In this document: positions 25,020 to 31,800 of the stretch, one piece after another
Numbering within the stretch: the stretch's first letter is position 1
Layout: each line of letters starts with the position of its first letter
From: a virus
Virus record (IMG/VR): IMGVR_UViG_3300013104_000006
Location: 1 to 57,784 of that record
Reading direction: 5' to 3' (one strand)
Length of the DNA: 57,784 bases
Notes under the pieces: model-generated
Databases searched by the model: none
What the model was told of the DNA's origin: nothing
What the model saw: the letters and a program-made list of their open reading frames with translations, nothing else
Made by a program: the position numbers and the translations under genes

Positions 25020-25202
25020 TTATTTTTGAATTTTAATAATATTTTGTTTCTCTAAATTAAGTAAATCGGCGTGGGTTTTACATTCGCTTATTAAATCGGT
25101 AACCCTTTCGAAATCATTAAGGTATAAAGGCATTATTTCAACAGTGAAATATATTTTATTTCCTGGCTTTTTTCCGTCTAAACTAACTGTAAATTTTCCC
25201 AT
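25020..25202 (-). CDS. Unrecognised 60-aa protein under the shared GGAA promoter
   Basis: Strand-strand-helix: M-G-K-F-T-V-S-L-D-G-K-K-P-G-N-K-I-Y-F-T-V-E-I, then acidic helix. It starts right after the AAAGGAAATAAAA leader shared with the genes at 29377, 48198 and 50957, so it belongs to that co-regulated set. Function unknown. Confidence 0.65.
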   Translation of the reverse strand: MGKFTVSLDGKKPGNKIYFTVEIMPLYLNDFERVTDLISECKTHADLLNLEKQNIIKIQK

Positions 25203-25224
25203 TTTTATTTCCTTTTTGTTATCA

Positions 25225-25257
25225 CAAAGATATAATTAATATTCCATACAAAGCAAA
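25225..25257 (-). promoter_or_regulatory. Minus-strand promoter with GGAA half-site (regulon member A)
   Basis: On the minus strand TTTG (25257-25254), a 21-nt gap, then TATCTTTG (25232-25225). GGAA (25245-25242) lies exactly 9 nt upstream of the -7 element, as at three other promoters. Here only one half of the palindrome found at the other sites remains (TTCCATAC on plus). Confidence 0.75.
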
Positions 25258-25277
25258 TTTATTTTAAAATAAATTTG
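25254..25277. promoter_or_regulatory. 24-nt perfect palindrome carrying back-to-back promoter elements
   Basis: The 24 bases equal their own reverse complement. Each end reads TAAATTTG outward, a full TAnnTTTG element on each strand; another TAAATTTG follows at 25284-25291. The site lies between the divergent gene pair and the endolysin gene, so it could couple the two promoters or act as an operator. Confidence 0.6.
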
Positions 25278-25346
25278 TGGGTTTAAATTTGTTGCAATTT
25301 ATTTTACGGGTTAAGGTTATATTTACACACACCAATTTTTAAAAGC

Positions 25347-26075
25347 ATGAAAATTATAAGAATTATTACTAAGCCTAGCGATATATTTTTACCGCCAGGC
25401 ATGAGGCGGGTTATTAAATGGGGTGTAGGCCATTGCACCGCTGGCCCACAAAACCAAACCACCCAGGAAATATTTAATTACTGGATTAAACACAACGGAT
25501 GGAAAACGCCAGGATATCATTTCGATATTAACCCGGATGGAACGATAGAACAGTATGTAGAATTGGATCAAATCGCAAACGGTGTAAAAGGTTTTAATCA
25601 AAATGCTATACACTTTTGTTATAAAGGTGGAATAGATAAAAACGGTAAACCGATTGACAACCGAACCGAAGCGCAAAAAAAATCCCAATTAATGATCGTT
25701 ACCAGGTTAAAAGAATTAATCCCAAACATCGTTTTTTTAGGCCATCGCGATTTCAGCACCGATTTAAACGGAAATGGTATTATAGATTCCTGGGAATGGA
25801 TTAAATCGTGCCCCGCTTTCGATTTGCGTTCGTGGCTTTCTTCCCAGGGATTAGATAAGGCGGTTACACCTTCGAAAATTGTTTACAAATTAAATAACCC
25901 GCTTATTAAAAACGATACTGTTAAAGCGATACAAACGGCGCTTAAAATAAAAGCTGATGGTTTTTATGGAGCTGATACGGATAGGGCTGTTAAAGACTTC
26001 CAGGCTAAAAATAAATTAACAGTAGATGGGGTAGTGGGTACTAAAACCGCCGCGCTATTGGGCGTTAAACTCTAA
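25347..26075 (+). CDS. Endolysin: N-acetylmuramoyl-L-alanine amidase with peptidoglycan-binding domain
   Basis: 242 aa, no signal peptide. The amidase_2 domain covers residues 20-160: H29 (G-H-C-T-A-G), Y57-H58 (P-G-Y-H-F-D), H133 (L-G-H-R-D) and C155 (S-C-P-A-F-D), matching zinc ligands H, H, C of T7-lysozyme-type amidases. It cleaves the bond between muramic acid and L-alanine. Residues 178-242 form a PG_binding_1 repeat (A-I-Q-T-A-L-K-I...D-G-F-Y-G-A-D-T-D-R-A-V-K-D-F-Q). The next genes encode membrane-anchored proteins, giving a lysis cassette. Confidence 0.93.
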   Translation: MKIIRIITKPSDIFLPPGMRRVIKWGVGHCTAGPQNQTTQEIFNYWIKHNGWKTPGYHFDINPDGTIEQYVELDQIANGVKGFNQNAIHFCYKGGIDKNGKPIDNRTEAQKKSQLMIVTRLKELIPNIVFLGHRDFSTDLNGNGIIDSWEWIKSCPAFDLRSWLSSQGLDKAVTPSKIVYKLNNPLIKNDTVKAIQTALKIKADGFYGADTDRAVKDFQAKNKLTVDGVVGTKTAALLGVKL

Positions 26076-26086
26076 TCATTAAATAA

Positions 26087-26425
26087 ATGCAATTACCAAA
26101 AGTACCCATAGAGAAGATAAATAAAATGCCATTGGCTTACGCCTTAATGATTGTGGGCGGGTTGCTGGGTATTGTTGCTACTAAATATTTCGATAAAAAC
26201 ACGGAAGTAATAGCCGCTTATAAGGAAGAAAATGCAAACCTAAAGGCCGAAAATAAGGTTTTGAAGCTGGAAGGCCAGGCAAATACTAAGTTTTGGCAGG
26301 ATAAATATGTGGGATCTTTAGAAAAGGCCCAGGAATTGCAGCGAAAACAGGATAGTACAAATAGCGCTATTTTACATAAACCGAATCAGGATCTATTAAA
26401 AGCACTTAGAAATAAAAAAAGATGA
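26087..26425 (+). CDS. Membrane-anchored coiled-coil protein, candidate inner-membrane spanin (Rz-like)
   Basis: 112 aa. One N-terminal transmembrane helix near residues 15-32 (L-A-Y-A-L-M-I-V-G-G-L-L-G-I-V-A) is followed by charged coiled coil to the end (K-E-E-N-A-N-L-K-A-E-N-K-V-L-K-L). This N-in, helical-periplasmic plan and its place after the endolysin fit an i-spanin; a holin is less likely as there is only one hydrophobic segment. It overlaps the next gene by 4 nt. Confidence 0.6.
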   Translation: MQLPKVPIEKINKMPLAYALMIVGGLLGIVATKYFDKNTEVIAAYKEENANLKAENKVLKLEGQANTKFWQDKYVGSLEKAQELQRKQDSTNSAILHKPNQDLLKALRNKKR

Positions 26426-27198
26426 AAAATTTACTAACTTTTGCGCCCTGGATAGGGCTTATAATCTTCGCACTTCTTTGGTTCAAAGAATCGAATAAAG
26501 TACCGGTTTTTAATAAACCTGGCCAGCCCGTTAAGGTGGATCTTCCGATAGAAAAAACCTATAAGGATAAGGACGGAAACGAACATATCGTGGTTAAAGA
26601 TGGAACTAACGAGATAACGAAGGCTGAATTAAAAAACCCGTCCAGGCCCGCTAATATTATTGATAGTTCGGCAGCGCTTTTAAAAATTGCTACTGCAGAA
26701 ATACAGCGCGTAACCCGTATTAATTCACTAACACGGGATAGCCTTTTAAAAGCGAAGGCGGTAATAAATACGCAAACTAAACAGCTATCCTATGTTTATA
26801 AGGATCAGTTTGTAGATCTATCTTTTATTCCACCAGCCGACACCACCAAAGAAGGTATTTTTAATTTTGCCTACAATGCTGATTTAAATATAGTACAGTA
26901 TCAAAAACGCCGGTGGTTTTTAGGTGCAAAGGAAAGCTTTATAGATATTTCTTCCAATGATCCACGAACTACTATCCGAGGCGTAAAACAGCTTACAGTA
27001 AAGCAGGAAACCCCACAATTTGGGTTAAGGATACAGGCCAGCTCAAATTATAATCCACAAACCAATACTTTTGGATTTGGACCGGCTGCCAGGGTGGACG
27101 TTGGAAGATTTAGTTTCCAGGGTAATTATACTTATTACCCAGCTTCCGGAAGGTGGCGCCCAGGTATAACAGCAAATTTTGACTTATTGAGATTATAG
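26422..27198 (+). CDS. Membrane-anchored protein with C-terminal beta-rich domain; lysis-cassette candidate
   Basis: 258 aa. Transmembrane helix at residues 6-22 (F-A-P-W-I-G-L-I-I-F-A-L-L-W-F), a Lys-rich linker, a helical stretch near 85-120, then strands (F-G-L-R-I-Q-A-S-S-N-Y, F-G-F-G-P-A-A-R-V-D-V-G-R-F-S-F-Q-G-N-Y) ending in L-L-R-L. An inner-membrane anchor with an outer-membrane-like C-terminus would suit a single-protein spanin bridging both membranes. That is inference from layout; no spanin family is recognised. Confidence 0.6.
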   Translation: MKNLLTFAPWIGLIIFALLWFKESNKVPVFNKPGQPVKVDLPIEKTYKDKDGNEHIVVKDGTNEITKAELKNPSRPANIIDSSAALLKIATAEIQRVTRINSLTRDSLLKAKAVINTQTKQLSYVYKDQFVDLSFIPPADTTKEGIFNFAYNADLNIVQYQKRRWFLGAKESFIDISSNDPRTTIRGVKQLTVKQETPQFGLRIQASSNYNPQTNTFGFGPAARVDVGRFSFQGNYTYYPASGRWRPGITANFDLLRL

Positions 27199-27208
27199 TA
27201 TATCTTTG
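27178..27208 (+). promoter_or_regulatory. Consensus promoter reading into a gene-free strand
   Basis: TTTG (27178-27181), exactly 19 nt, TATCTTTG (27201-27208): one of the best promoter matches in the window. No plus-strand gene follows before the terminator at 27292, so its product should be a short RNA. Confidence 0.7.
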
Positions 27209-27212
27209 GCCT

Positions 27213-27321
27213 ATTATTGTTAAACTATAGTTATCTAATAACGCCGCCTGGCGTAACGGTTTTTAAATTGTTGTGAATTTCTTAAAACCAAAAAGCCCCC
27301 GTAAAAAGTTACGGGGGCTTT
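27213..27321 (+). ncRNA. Candidate small RNA complementary to the CACAACAATTTAAA leaders
   Basis: About 108 nt from promoter to terminator. It holds a small hairpin ACGCC-GCCT-GGCGT (about 27241-27254), a single-stranded-looking stretch TTTTTAAATTGTTGTGAA (27260-27277), then a perfect 12-bp terminator stem. The middle stretch is the reverse complement of the leader before genes at 6680, 28123, 48342 and 57315 over 14-16 bases. It could pair in trans with those start regions. The alternative is an orphan leader on the opposite strand, because reading leftward it also shows hairpin, T run, leader, but no gene follows. Confidence 0.5.
27292..27321. terminator. Bidirectional intrinsic terminator
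   Basis: AAGCCCCCGTAA (27293-27304) pairs perfectly with TTACGGGGGCTT (27309-27320) around AAAG. It ends the candidate small RNA and the leftward operon finishing at 27327. Confidence 0.9.
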
Positions 27322-27326
27322 ATTTG

Positions 27327-27467
27327 TTACATGGGATTTAGCTTTGCTATGCTAAATATTTCTTCGCCTATTTCGGCGCTTAATGTGGCCAGGTTTAACG
27401 CCGATTGAATATCGTAAGCGGTTACGTATGTTATCCCTTTCGATGTTTGAATGATGTATTTATACAT
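27327..27467 (-). CDS. 46-aa protein
   Basis: ATG 27467 to TAA 27327, 11 nt after the upstream gene's stop and followed by a terminator. Strand-turn-helix: M-Y-K-Y-I-I-Q-T-S-K-G-I-T-Y-V-T-A-Y-D-I-Q, then an amphipathic helix. No family recognised; context supports it as a real operon member. Confidence 0.55.
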   Translation of the reverse strand: MYKYIIQTSKGITYVTAYDIQSALNLATLSAEIGEEIFSIAKLNPM

Positions 27468-27478
27468 GTTTTTTAATT

Positions 27479-28123
27479 TTAAAATAAATCGCCTGGCCTA
27501 GCTTTCCATATTTTTTCAAAATCTTCTAACCAAACGCCGGTAATTTCTTTAACTGGCTTTTTGCCGTATTCTGCCAGCTGGCCGTTAAGCTCTATTTTAT
27601 ATTTATGCAAAGCCACTTCCCTATCGTCATCGTCTGTTTTATACTTCCCTGTTTTGTTATTATTAAATAATGGCATTACATGAAATTTTATAGGGGGAAG
27701 GTTTTTAATATCCCCTTTGCAATATTTAAAAACCTGGGTAACCATGTAAGTATAATTTTCGAAATGATCGCCCGCCCAAATTTCTAAAAGCGTACATTTT
27801 CCCCAAACAGAATGCGCAATAGTTCCGACTTTTTTTCTGTATTCAGCTAAATCAGCACTGCCATAAACGGTATTTTGAACATCATGTGCCTGGCCCTGGA
27901 AACATGTTTTATGGTTACGCGGATCAAAAGTCTTAACGTTCATTTTTCCGGTTTTTGGAAAGGCTTTATAAATTTCGATTTCTTGTTTAAGAATATCTAC
28001 TAAAGTAGATTTCATTTTTTTTTCAAGCGCCGGCACTAAAAGGGATTCTATTAAATCCGATTTAGGCAATACTTTTTCCCGGAGCGCTTTTTTTTCCGGT
28101 GTATCATTCCATCTAATATTCAT
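27479..28123 (-). CDS. Unrecognised 214-aa protein linked to the PAPS-reductase-like gene
   Basis: Polar, soluble, with scattered His/Cys (N-H-K-T-C-F-Q-G-Q-A-H-D, C-K-G-D, H-V-M-P-L-F) and acidic D-D-D-D near residue 163. Its start is preceded by the CACAACAATTTAAA leader, and the gene upstream encodes an ATP-pyrophosphatase-like enzyme ending 34 nt away, so a shared pathway is plausible. No family recognised. Confidence 0.65.
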   Translation of the reverse strand: MNIRWNDTPEKKALREKVLPKSDLIESLLVPALEKKMKSTLVDILKQEIEIYKAFPKTGKMNVKTFDPRNHKTCFQGQAHDVQNTVYGSADLAEYRKKVGTIAHSVWGKCTLLEIWAGDHFENYTYMVTQVFKYCKGDIKNLPPIKFHVMPLFNNNKTGKYKTDDDDREVALHKYKIELNGQLAEYGKKPVKEITGVWLEDFEKIWKARPGDLF

Positions 28124-28132
28124 AATAATATA

Positions 28133-28147
28133 TTTTAAATTGTTGTG
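28133..28147 (-). promoter_or_regulatory. CACAACAATTTAAAA leader
   Basis: Minus-strand CACAACAATTTAAAA (28147-28133) lies 9 nt before the ATG at 28123 in the 33-nt gap between two co-directional genes. No promoter is visible in the gap, so the motif is a feature of the RNA rather than of a promoter. Confidence 0.6.
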
Positions 28148-28156
28148 ATTTTAAAT

Positions 28157-29155
28157 TTAAAGAGGTCCGCACGATTCGCCAAAAGCGCCGGCCGGTAAAA
28201 CCCATGCTTCAGGATCAGAAATTATAATATTTAACGTGTATTCGGTAGAATTAGCCAGGGCAATTAATTCCGGTGTTATGGATTTATAAGCGGTTCCCAT
28301 GGCACGTAATTCCTGGATTGACATATTACGTTTTATGGTTTTACCAAAACTATCTTCATACATAGCGATTTCATTTCCGCGGGCTTCATTAACCGCAAAA
28401 GCGCTGGCAAATTGATCCGCGTTTCCGAAAATACAAAACATACAGCTGCAGCGTGACCAGCCCATATAATAACAAGGGTGTACCCTTATTTTCCAGCGCT
28501 CAATAATAGCCCAAACTTCAGCTTCAGACCAATTTTTTACCGGGCGCCAGCGATCTACATAACGTTTAAAATTTTTACCTTCGCGGTTATCGGTTCTATC
28601 CAATTCCAAATCCGCATAATTACTACGCGCTTTACTTTCTTCCCCACGTTCGCCCGAAATGCAAACGGTTTTTAAACCTTTAAAACGATCCTGGTTAGTT
28701 AATGCCGCCGCGCCTATATCTACTTTTAGGTAAGCGCTACACCACCTAACCGAAAGATCTACGGAAACCTGGGGAAATTTTAACCTGGTGGATCTTTTAC
28801 CGCGCAAACCCTGGCCGCCTATCGTTTTTAAGCCTTCGGGAGTTTCGAAAGTAGTAGCTTTAGTAAATTCATTATTACGCAACATTTCGCCTTTAAAACC
28901 GCCTTCCTTCCAGGAAAAATATATTTTAACGCCGAAGGCATCCGCGAACGCCTGGCAATAAGCCGGCGTAACATTCCAATCCATAAATTTTTCTTCCTGG
29001 CCATCTATGTTATGGTGCCATAGCTCAATTTTATTTAGAGGTATTCCGATTTCCAGTAAATGCAAAAAACAAGCTATAGAATCTTTACCGCCTGAAAAAT
29101 AAACTATATAAATATCGTAAGCTGAAATGTGGTAACCCTGGTAATTTGCGTTCAT
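28157..29155 (-). CDS. PAPS-reductase/ATP-pyrophosphatase family protein
   Basis: 332 aa from ATG 29155; a TTG at 29176 lies in the hairpin leader and is rejected. S-G-G-K-D-S (residues 21-26) is the PP-loop that binds ATP. C-I-S-G-E-R-G-E-E-S and W-R-P-V-K-N-W-S-E-A-E-V-W match the CysH/PAPS-reductase fold. A cysteine cluster H-P-C-Y-Y-M-G-W-S-R-C-S-C-M-F-C near residues 235-250 could bind metal or an iron-sulphur cluster. Family members activate sulphate or modify nucleotides, and in phages are suspected in DNA or tRNA thiolation. No Dnd partners are seen. Confidence 0.85.
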   Translation of the reverse strand: MNANYQGYHISAYDIYIVYFSGGKDSIACFLHLLEIGIPLNKIELWHHNIDGQEEKFMDWNVTPAYCQAFADAFGVKIYFSWKEGGFKGEMLRNNEFTKATTFETPEGLKTIGGQGLRGKRSTRLKFPQVSVDLSVRWCSAYLKVDIGAAALTNQDRFKGLKTVCISGERGEESKARSNYADLELDRTDNREGKNFKRYVDRWRPVKNWSEAEVWAIIERWKIRVHPCYYMGWSRCSCMFCIFGNADQFASAFAVNEARGNEIAMYEDSFGKTIKRNMSIQELRAMGTAYKSITPELIALANSTEYTLNIIISDPEAWVLPAGAFGESCGPL

Positions 29156-29174
29156 TATTAAAAGTTTTTTACCC

Positions 29175-29209
29175 AAAAACCCCGCCTTTATTTCAGGGCG
29201 GGGCTTTTA
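29175..29209. terminator. Terminator hairpin shared in sequence with the one at 47.95 kb
   Basis: CCCCGCC (29180-29186) pairs with GGCGGGG (29197-29203), with T/A runs on both sides. The 25 nt at 29179-29203 are identical to 47949-47973. On the minus strand it follows the 55-aa gene and is succeeded by TTTTTGGGTA and the gene at 29155 with no promoter between. Confidence 0.85.
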
Positions 29210-29377
29210 TTAGTTTGTAATTTCTTTAATTCTATCTGCTATTATTTTTTGTGCTTTTTCTGTTAACATTTCAGCTTTTGCCTGTTCAGGCGTAGCGCCG
29301 TTTTTTATGCAGTTAGTGAAGTATTCGAAACCTATTTGGTTAATCGCAATAGCCTGGGTAATTTCTTGATTTTTCAT
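29210..29377 (-). CDS. 55-aa helical protein under the shared GGAA promoter
   Basis: ATG 29377 to TAA 29210. Helical throughout; the segment N-G-A-T-P-E-Q-A-K-A-E-M-L-T-E-K-A recalls D-G-I-P-E-D-I-A-T-K-I-T-R-I-A-E-L in the 58-aa gene at 50957, which has the same promoter and leader. The two may be diverged copies of one family. Function unknown. Confidence 0.65.
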   Translation of the reverse strand: MKNQEITQAIAINQIGFEYFTNCIKNGATPEQAKAEMLTEKAQKIIADRIKEITN

Positions 29378-29399
29378 AATTTTTTCCTTTTTGTTATCA

Positions 29400-29430
29400 C
29401 AAAGATATATTATATATTCCGTATACGGAA
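29400..29430 (-). promoter_or_regulatory. Minus-strand promoter with perfect palindromic operator (regulon member B)
   Basis: TATCTTTG (29407-29400) with TTCCGTATACGGAA (29417-29430), a 14-nt perfect palindrome, exactly 9 nt upstream. The palindrome takes the place where a TTTG element would be expected. The leader GTGATAACAAAAAGGAAA leads to the ATG at 29377. Confidence 0.75.
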
Positions 29431-29476
29431 ATATATTTGAAAATAATTTAACAAAAAATATAAATAAAAATATTTC

Positions 29477-29507
29477 TTTGTATTTTGAAAGGATAACGCC
29501 ATATTTG
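29477..29507 (+). promoter_or_regulatory. Promoter for the recombination/replication genes
   Basis: TTTG (29477-29480), 19 nt, CATATTTG (29500-29507), one mismatch from TAnnTTTG. It lies 20 nt before the ATG at 29528. Confidence 0.55.
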
Positions 29508-29527
29508 TAGAAATTAAATAATCAAGT

Positions 29528-29740
29528 ATGGAAACAAAACCCGTTTTAAAATCCCGTTTTAAGCTCGAAAAGGAGGCGAAAGATTTAGAGGTTTACGAAA
29601 AGTTTACCGAACTAATGGCAATCGATGGCGCCCAGGTTCTACAGGTTAACAAAGTAATTTTAGAACTATTCCCGGATATACATTCGGAAGCCACCATTTG
29701 GGCAATTAGAAAAAGAGTTGAAGAGAAAAAAGAAAATTAA
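29528..29740 (+). CDS. Small helical protein ahead of the ATPase gene
   Basis: 70 aa, charged helices (K-L-E-K-E-A-K-D-L-E-V-Y-E-K-F) with a possible winged or HTH-like second half ending W-A-I-R-K-R-V-E-E. It is the first gene of the recombination cluster, 12 nt before the ATPase start. No family recognised. Confidence 0.65.
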   Translation: METKPVLKSRFKLEKEAKDLEVYEKFTELMAIDGAQVLQVNKVILELFPDIHSEATIWAIRKRVEEKKEN

Positions 29741-29752
29741 AAAAAAGCAGAT

Positions 29753-31738
29753 ATGTATTTATTTTTAGATTGGCTAGAATACGATAATTTTATGGGTGGA
29801 TCCTTCCGCGTAGAGTTCGGAAAATCCACCAACATTTTTGGCGCTAACGGTACCGGTAAAAGCAGGTTTAAAGATGCTTATTCCTGGTTAATTACCGGCC
29901 GTAATGCCGCCGATGAAGCGAAGTTTAATATTAAGGATACTATTAACACCGAAAATAATATTCTTCCCCACAGGGTAACCGCTGGCTTTAGCCGCCGCCC
30001 AGGTTCGCCGATTACTTTTGAAAAATCATATATCGAAACCTGGGGAAATGTGCAGGGCGAAGCTGAAAAGAAAATGACCGGTAACAAGATTATTTATAAA
30101 ATCGATGGCAATACCGTAACGGCCACGGAATATAAAAAGATCATGGATACACTGATACCGGCGGAACTTTTAAAAATGCTTTCTGATCCGCTTTATTTTC
30201 CTGATAAATTAGAGTGGGAAGATCAAAGGAACGTTTTAGAATTAATGGCGCACGATATAACTAACGAATTTGTTTTGGATCGTATCGCTACCCCGGAAAA
30301 GGATTACGCCCCTGTATTAGCTGTTTTGAATGCTAAAAGCGATTTGGAAACCCGTAAAGGCCGCATAGATTACGAAATAGGCGAATTAAAAAAACAGCAC
30401 ACCCCTATACAGCCCAAAATAGAAGAAAACACCCTACAGATTAAAAATATTGGTGTTATCCAGGTGGAAGCTTTAAACGCGGAAATTGCTACGCTACAAA
30501 CTGAAATTGAGGTTATAGATAAAGCCATTACCAGTAAATCAGAGGCGGAAGATCTGCAAGCTGATACAAGCCGTAACACCAGGAATAAATTAGCCGGCGT
30601 TAAGAATCGCCAAAGCGAAATCGAAAATAGTACCCGCCAGGCTTACACTACTGAAAAAAACAAATCAGCTTCCGATAAATCGGCCCTGGAAGATCGCATT
30701 ACCAGCCTTAAAACTCAAAAGCAATCAAAGGAAAGTTTGTTAAAATCTCTTCAGCTTAAAAAAACGGAATTGGATGCAAGCCAGGCGGAAGTAGTTAAGC
30801 AGTGGACCGAAGAAAACGAAAAGGAGTTTCCGGAATGGGATAAGGAAAATTTTGTTTGCGATAAGTGTAACCGAAAACACGAAACCGAAGATATCGACGC
30901 CAAAATAGTAGAGTTAGAAAAGCATTTTATAGATAACAAAGCGCTGAAGCTTGAAAACCTTAACACACAGTGGCGAACTATCGAAAAAGATAAGGAATTT
31001 AACGAAACCACTACCCAAACCACTACTAAGGCACTGGAAGTAATTAACGCGGACCTGGCCACGGAAGAAACAAAATTAACCGTACTTAACCAGCAGATAG
31101 CAGCGGAAGGCGAAATTAAATCCTTAGAAAAACGTTTGTTAGAACATGCCGAATACCAAACTAATATAGAAAGTATTAAATCTATCGAAAAGGAATTGGC
31201 GGAAGTTAAGCCTATCGATTACGGGGAGCTAAAAACACAAAAGGCCGATTTAAATTCTAAAATCGATATTAAAAAAGCTGAATTAGCTAAAGAAGGCACA
31301 ATTAAGTATTTACAGGATCGTAATGTACAGCTGGCCGCTGACGAAAAAAGATTAGCGCAGCAAATCGCAGATTACCAACGTGAAAAAATGTTGATCGACG
31401 AATTTATTATTAAGAAATCCGAGATTATACAGGAAACAATTAAATCTAAATTTTCGGCCGTTACATTTAAAATGTTTAAAACAAATATTGGCGATACCAT
31501 CCCGAAACCGGCGTGTGAATTATGGTATGAGGGTAAGCCCTGGAAGGCTTTAAATACCGGATCTAAACTAAACGCTGGTTTAGATGTAGTTAACGCCCTT
31601 TCTACTCATTACGGTATTTTCCCGCCGCTTTTACTGGATAACCGCGAATCAGTGCACGACGTTTTAAATGTGGAATCGCAAACTATTAACTTCTTTGTAA
31701 ATAAGGAAGATAAAGTTTTAAGAGTAGAAAATAATTAA
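29753..31738 (+). CDS. Rad50/SbcC-like AAA ATPase with zinc hook
   Basis: 661 aa. Walker A G-A-N-G-T-G-K-S at residues 30-37; two long coiled coils flank a central C-D-K-C (C369, C372), the zinc-hook dimerisation motif of Rad50; F-P-P-L-L-L-D-N-R-E-S-V near 622 is the Walker B region. The acidic residue after the D is replaced by N, an unusual Walker B. It is shorter than typical SbcC. Such phage proteins act with an exonuclease and an annealing protein in recombination-dependent replication; RecT-like, metallo-beta-lactamase and DnaQ-like genes follow. Confidence 0.85.
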   Translation: MYLFLDWLEYDNFMGGSFRVEFGKSTNIFGANGTGKSRFKDAYSWLITGRNAADEAKFNIKDTINTENNILPHRVTAGFSRRPGSPITFEKSYIETWGNVQGEAEKKMTGNKIIYKIDGNTVTATEYKKIMDTLIPAELLKMLSDPLYFPDKLEWEDQRNVLELMAHDITNEFVLDRIATPEKDYAPVLAVLNAKSDLETRKGRIDYEIGELKKQHTPIQPKIEENTLQIKNIGVIQVEALNAEIATLQTEIEVIDKAITSKSEAEDLQADTSRNTRNKLAGVKNRQSEIENSTRQAYTTEKNKSASDKSALEDRITSLKTQKQSKESLLKSLQLKKTELDASQAEVVKQWTEENEKEFPEWDKENFVCDKCNRKHETEDIDAKIVELEKHFIDNKALKLENLNTQWRTIEKDKEFNETTTQTTTKALEVINADLATEETKLTVLNQQIAAEGEIKSLEKRLLEHAEYQTNIESIKSIEKELAEVKPIDYGELKTQKADLNSKIDIKKAELAKEGTIKYLQDRNVQLAADEKRLAQQIADYQREKMLIDEFIIKKSEIIQETIKSKFSAVTFKMFKTNIGDTIPKPACELWYEGKPWKALNTGSKLNAGLDVVNALSTHYGIFPPLLLDNRESVHDVLNVESQTINFFVNKEDKVLRVENN

Positions 31739-31800
31739 AATAAATATAGTAATTAACAATAAAAAGTGTAGTTTTACAGCTCACAATAATTTAAAATTTT

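Noticed and set aside
29156-29176. TTG start for the PAPS-reductase-like gene
   Set aside because: It lies in the hairpin leader; the ATG at 29155 is the normal start.
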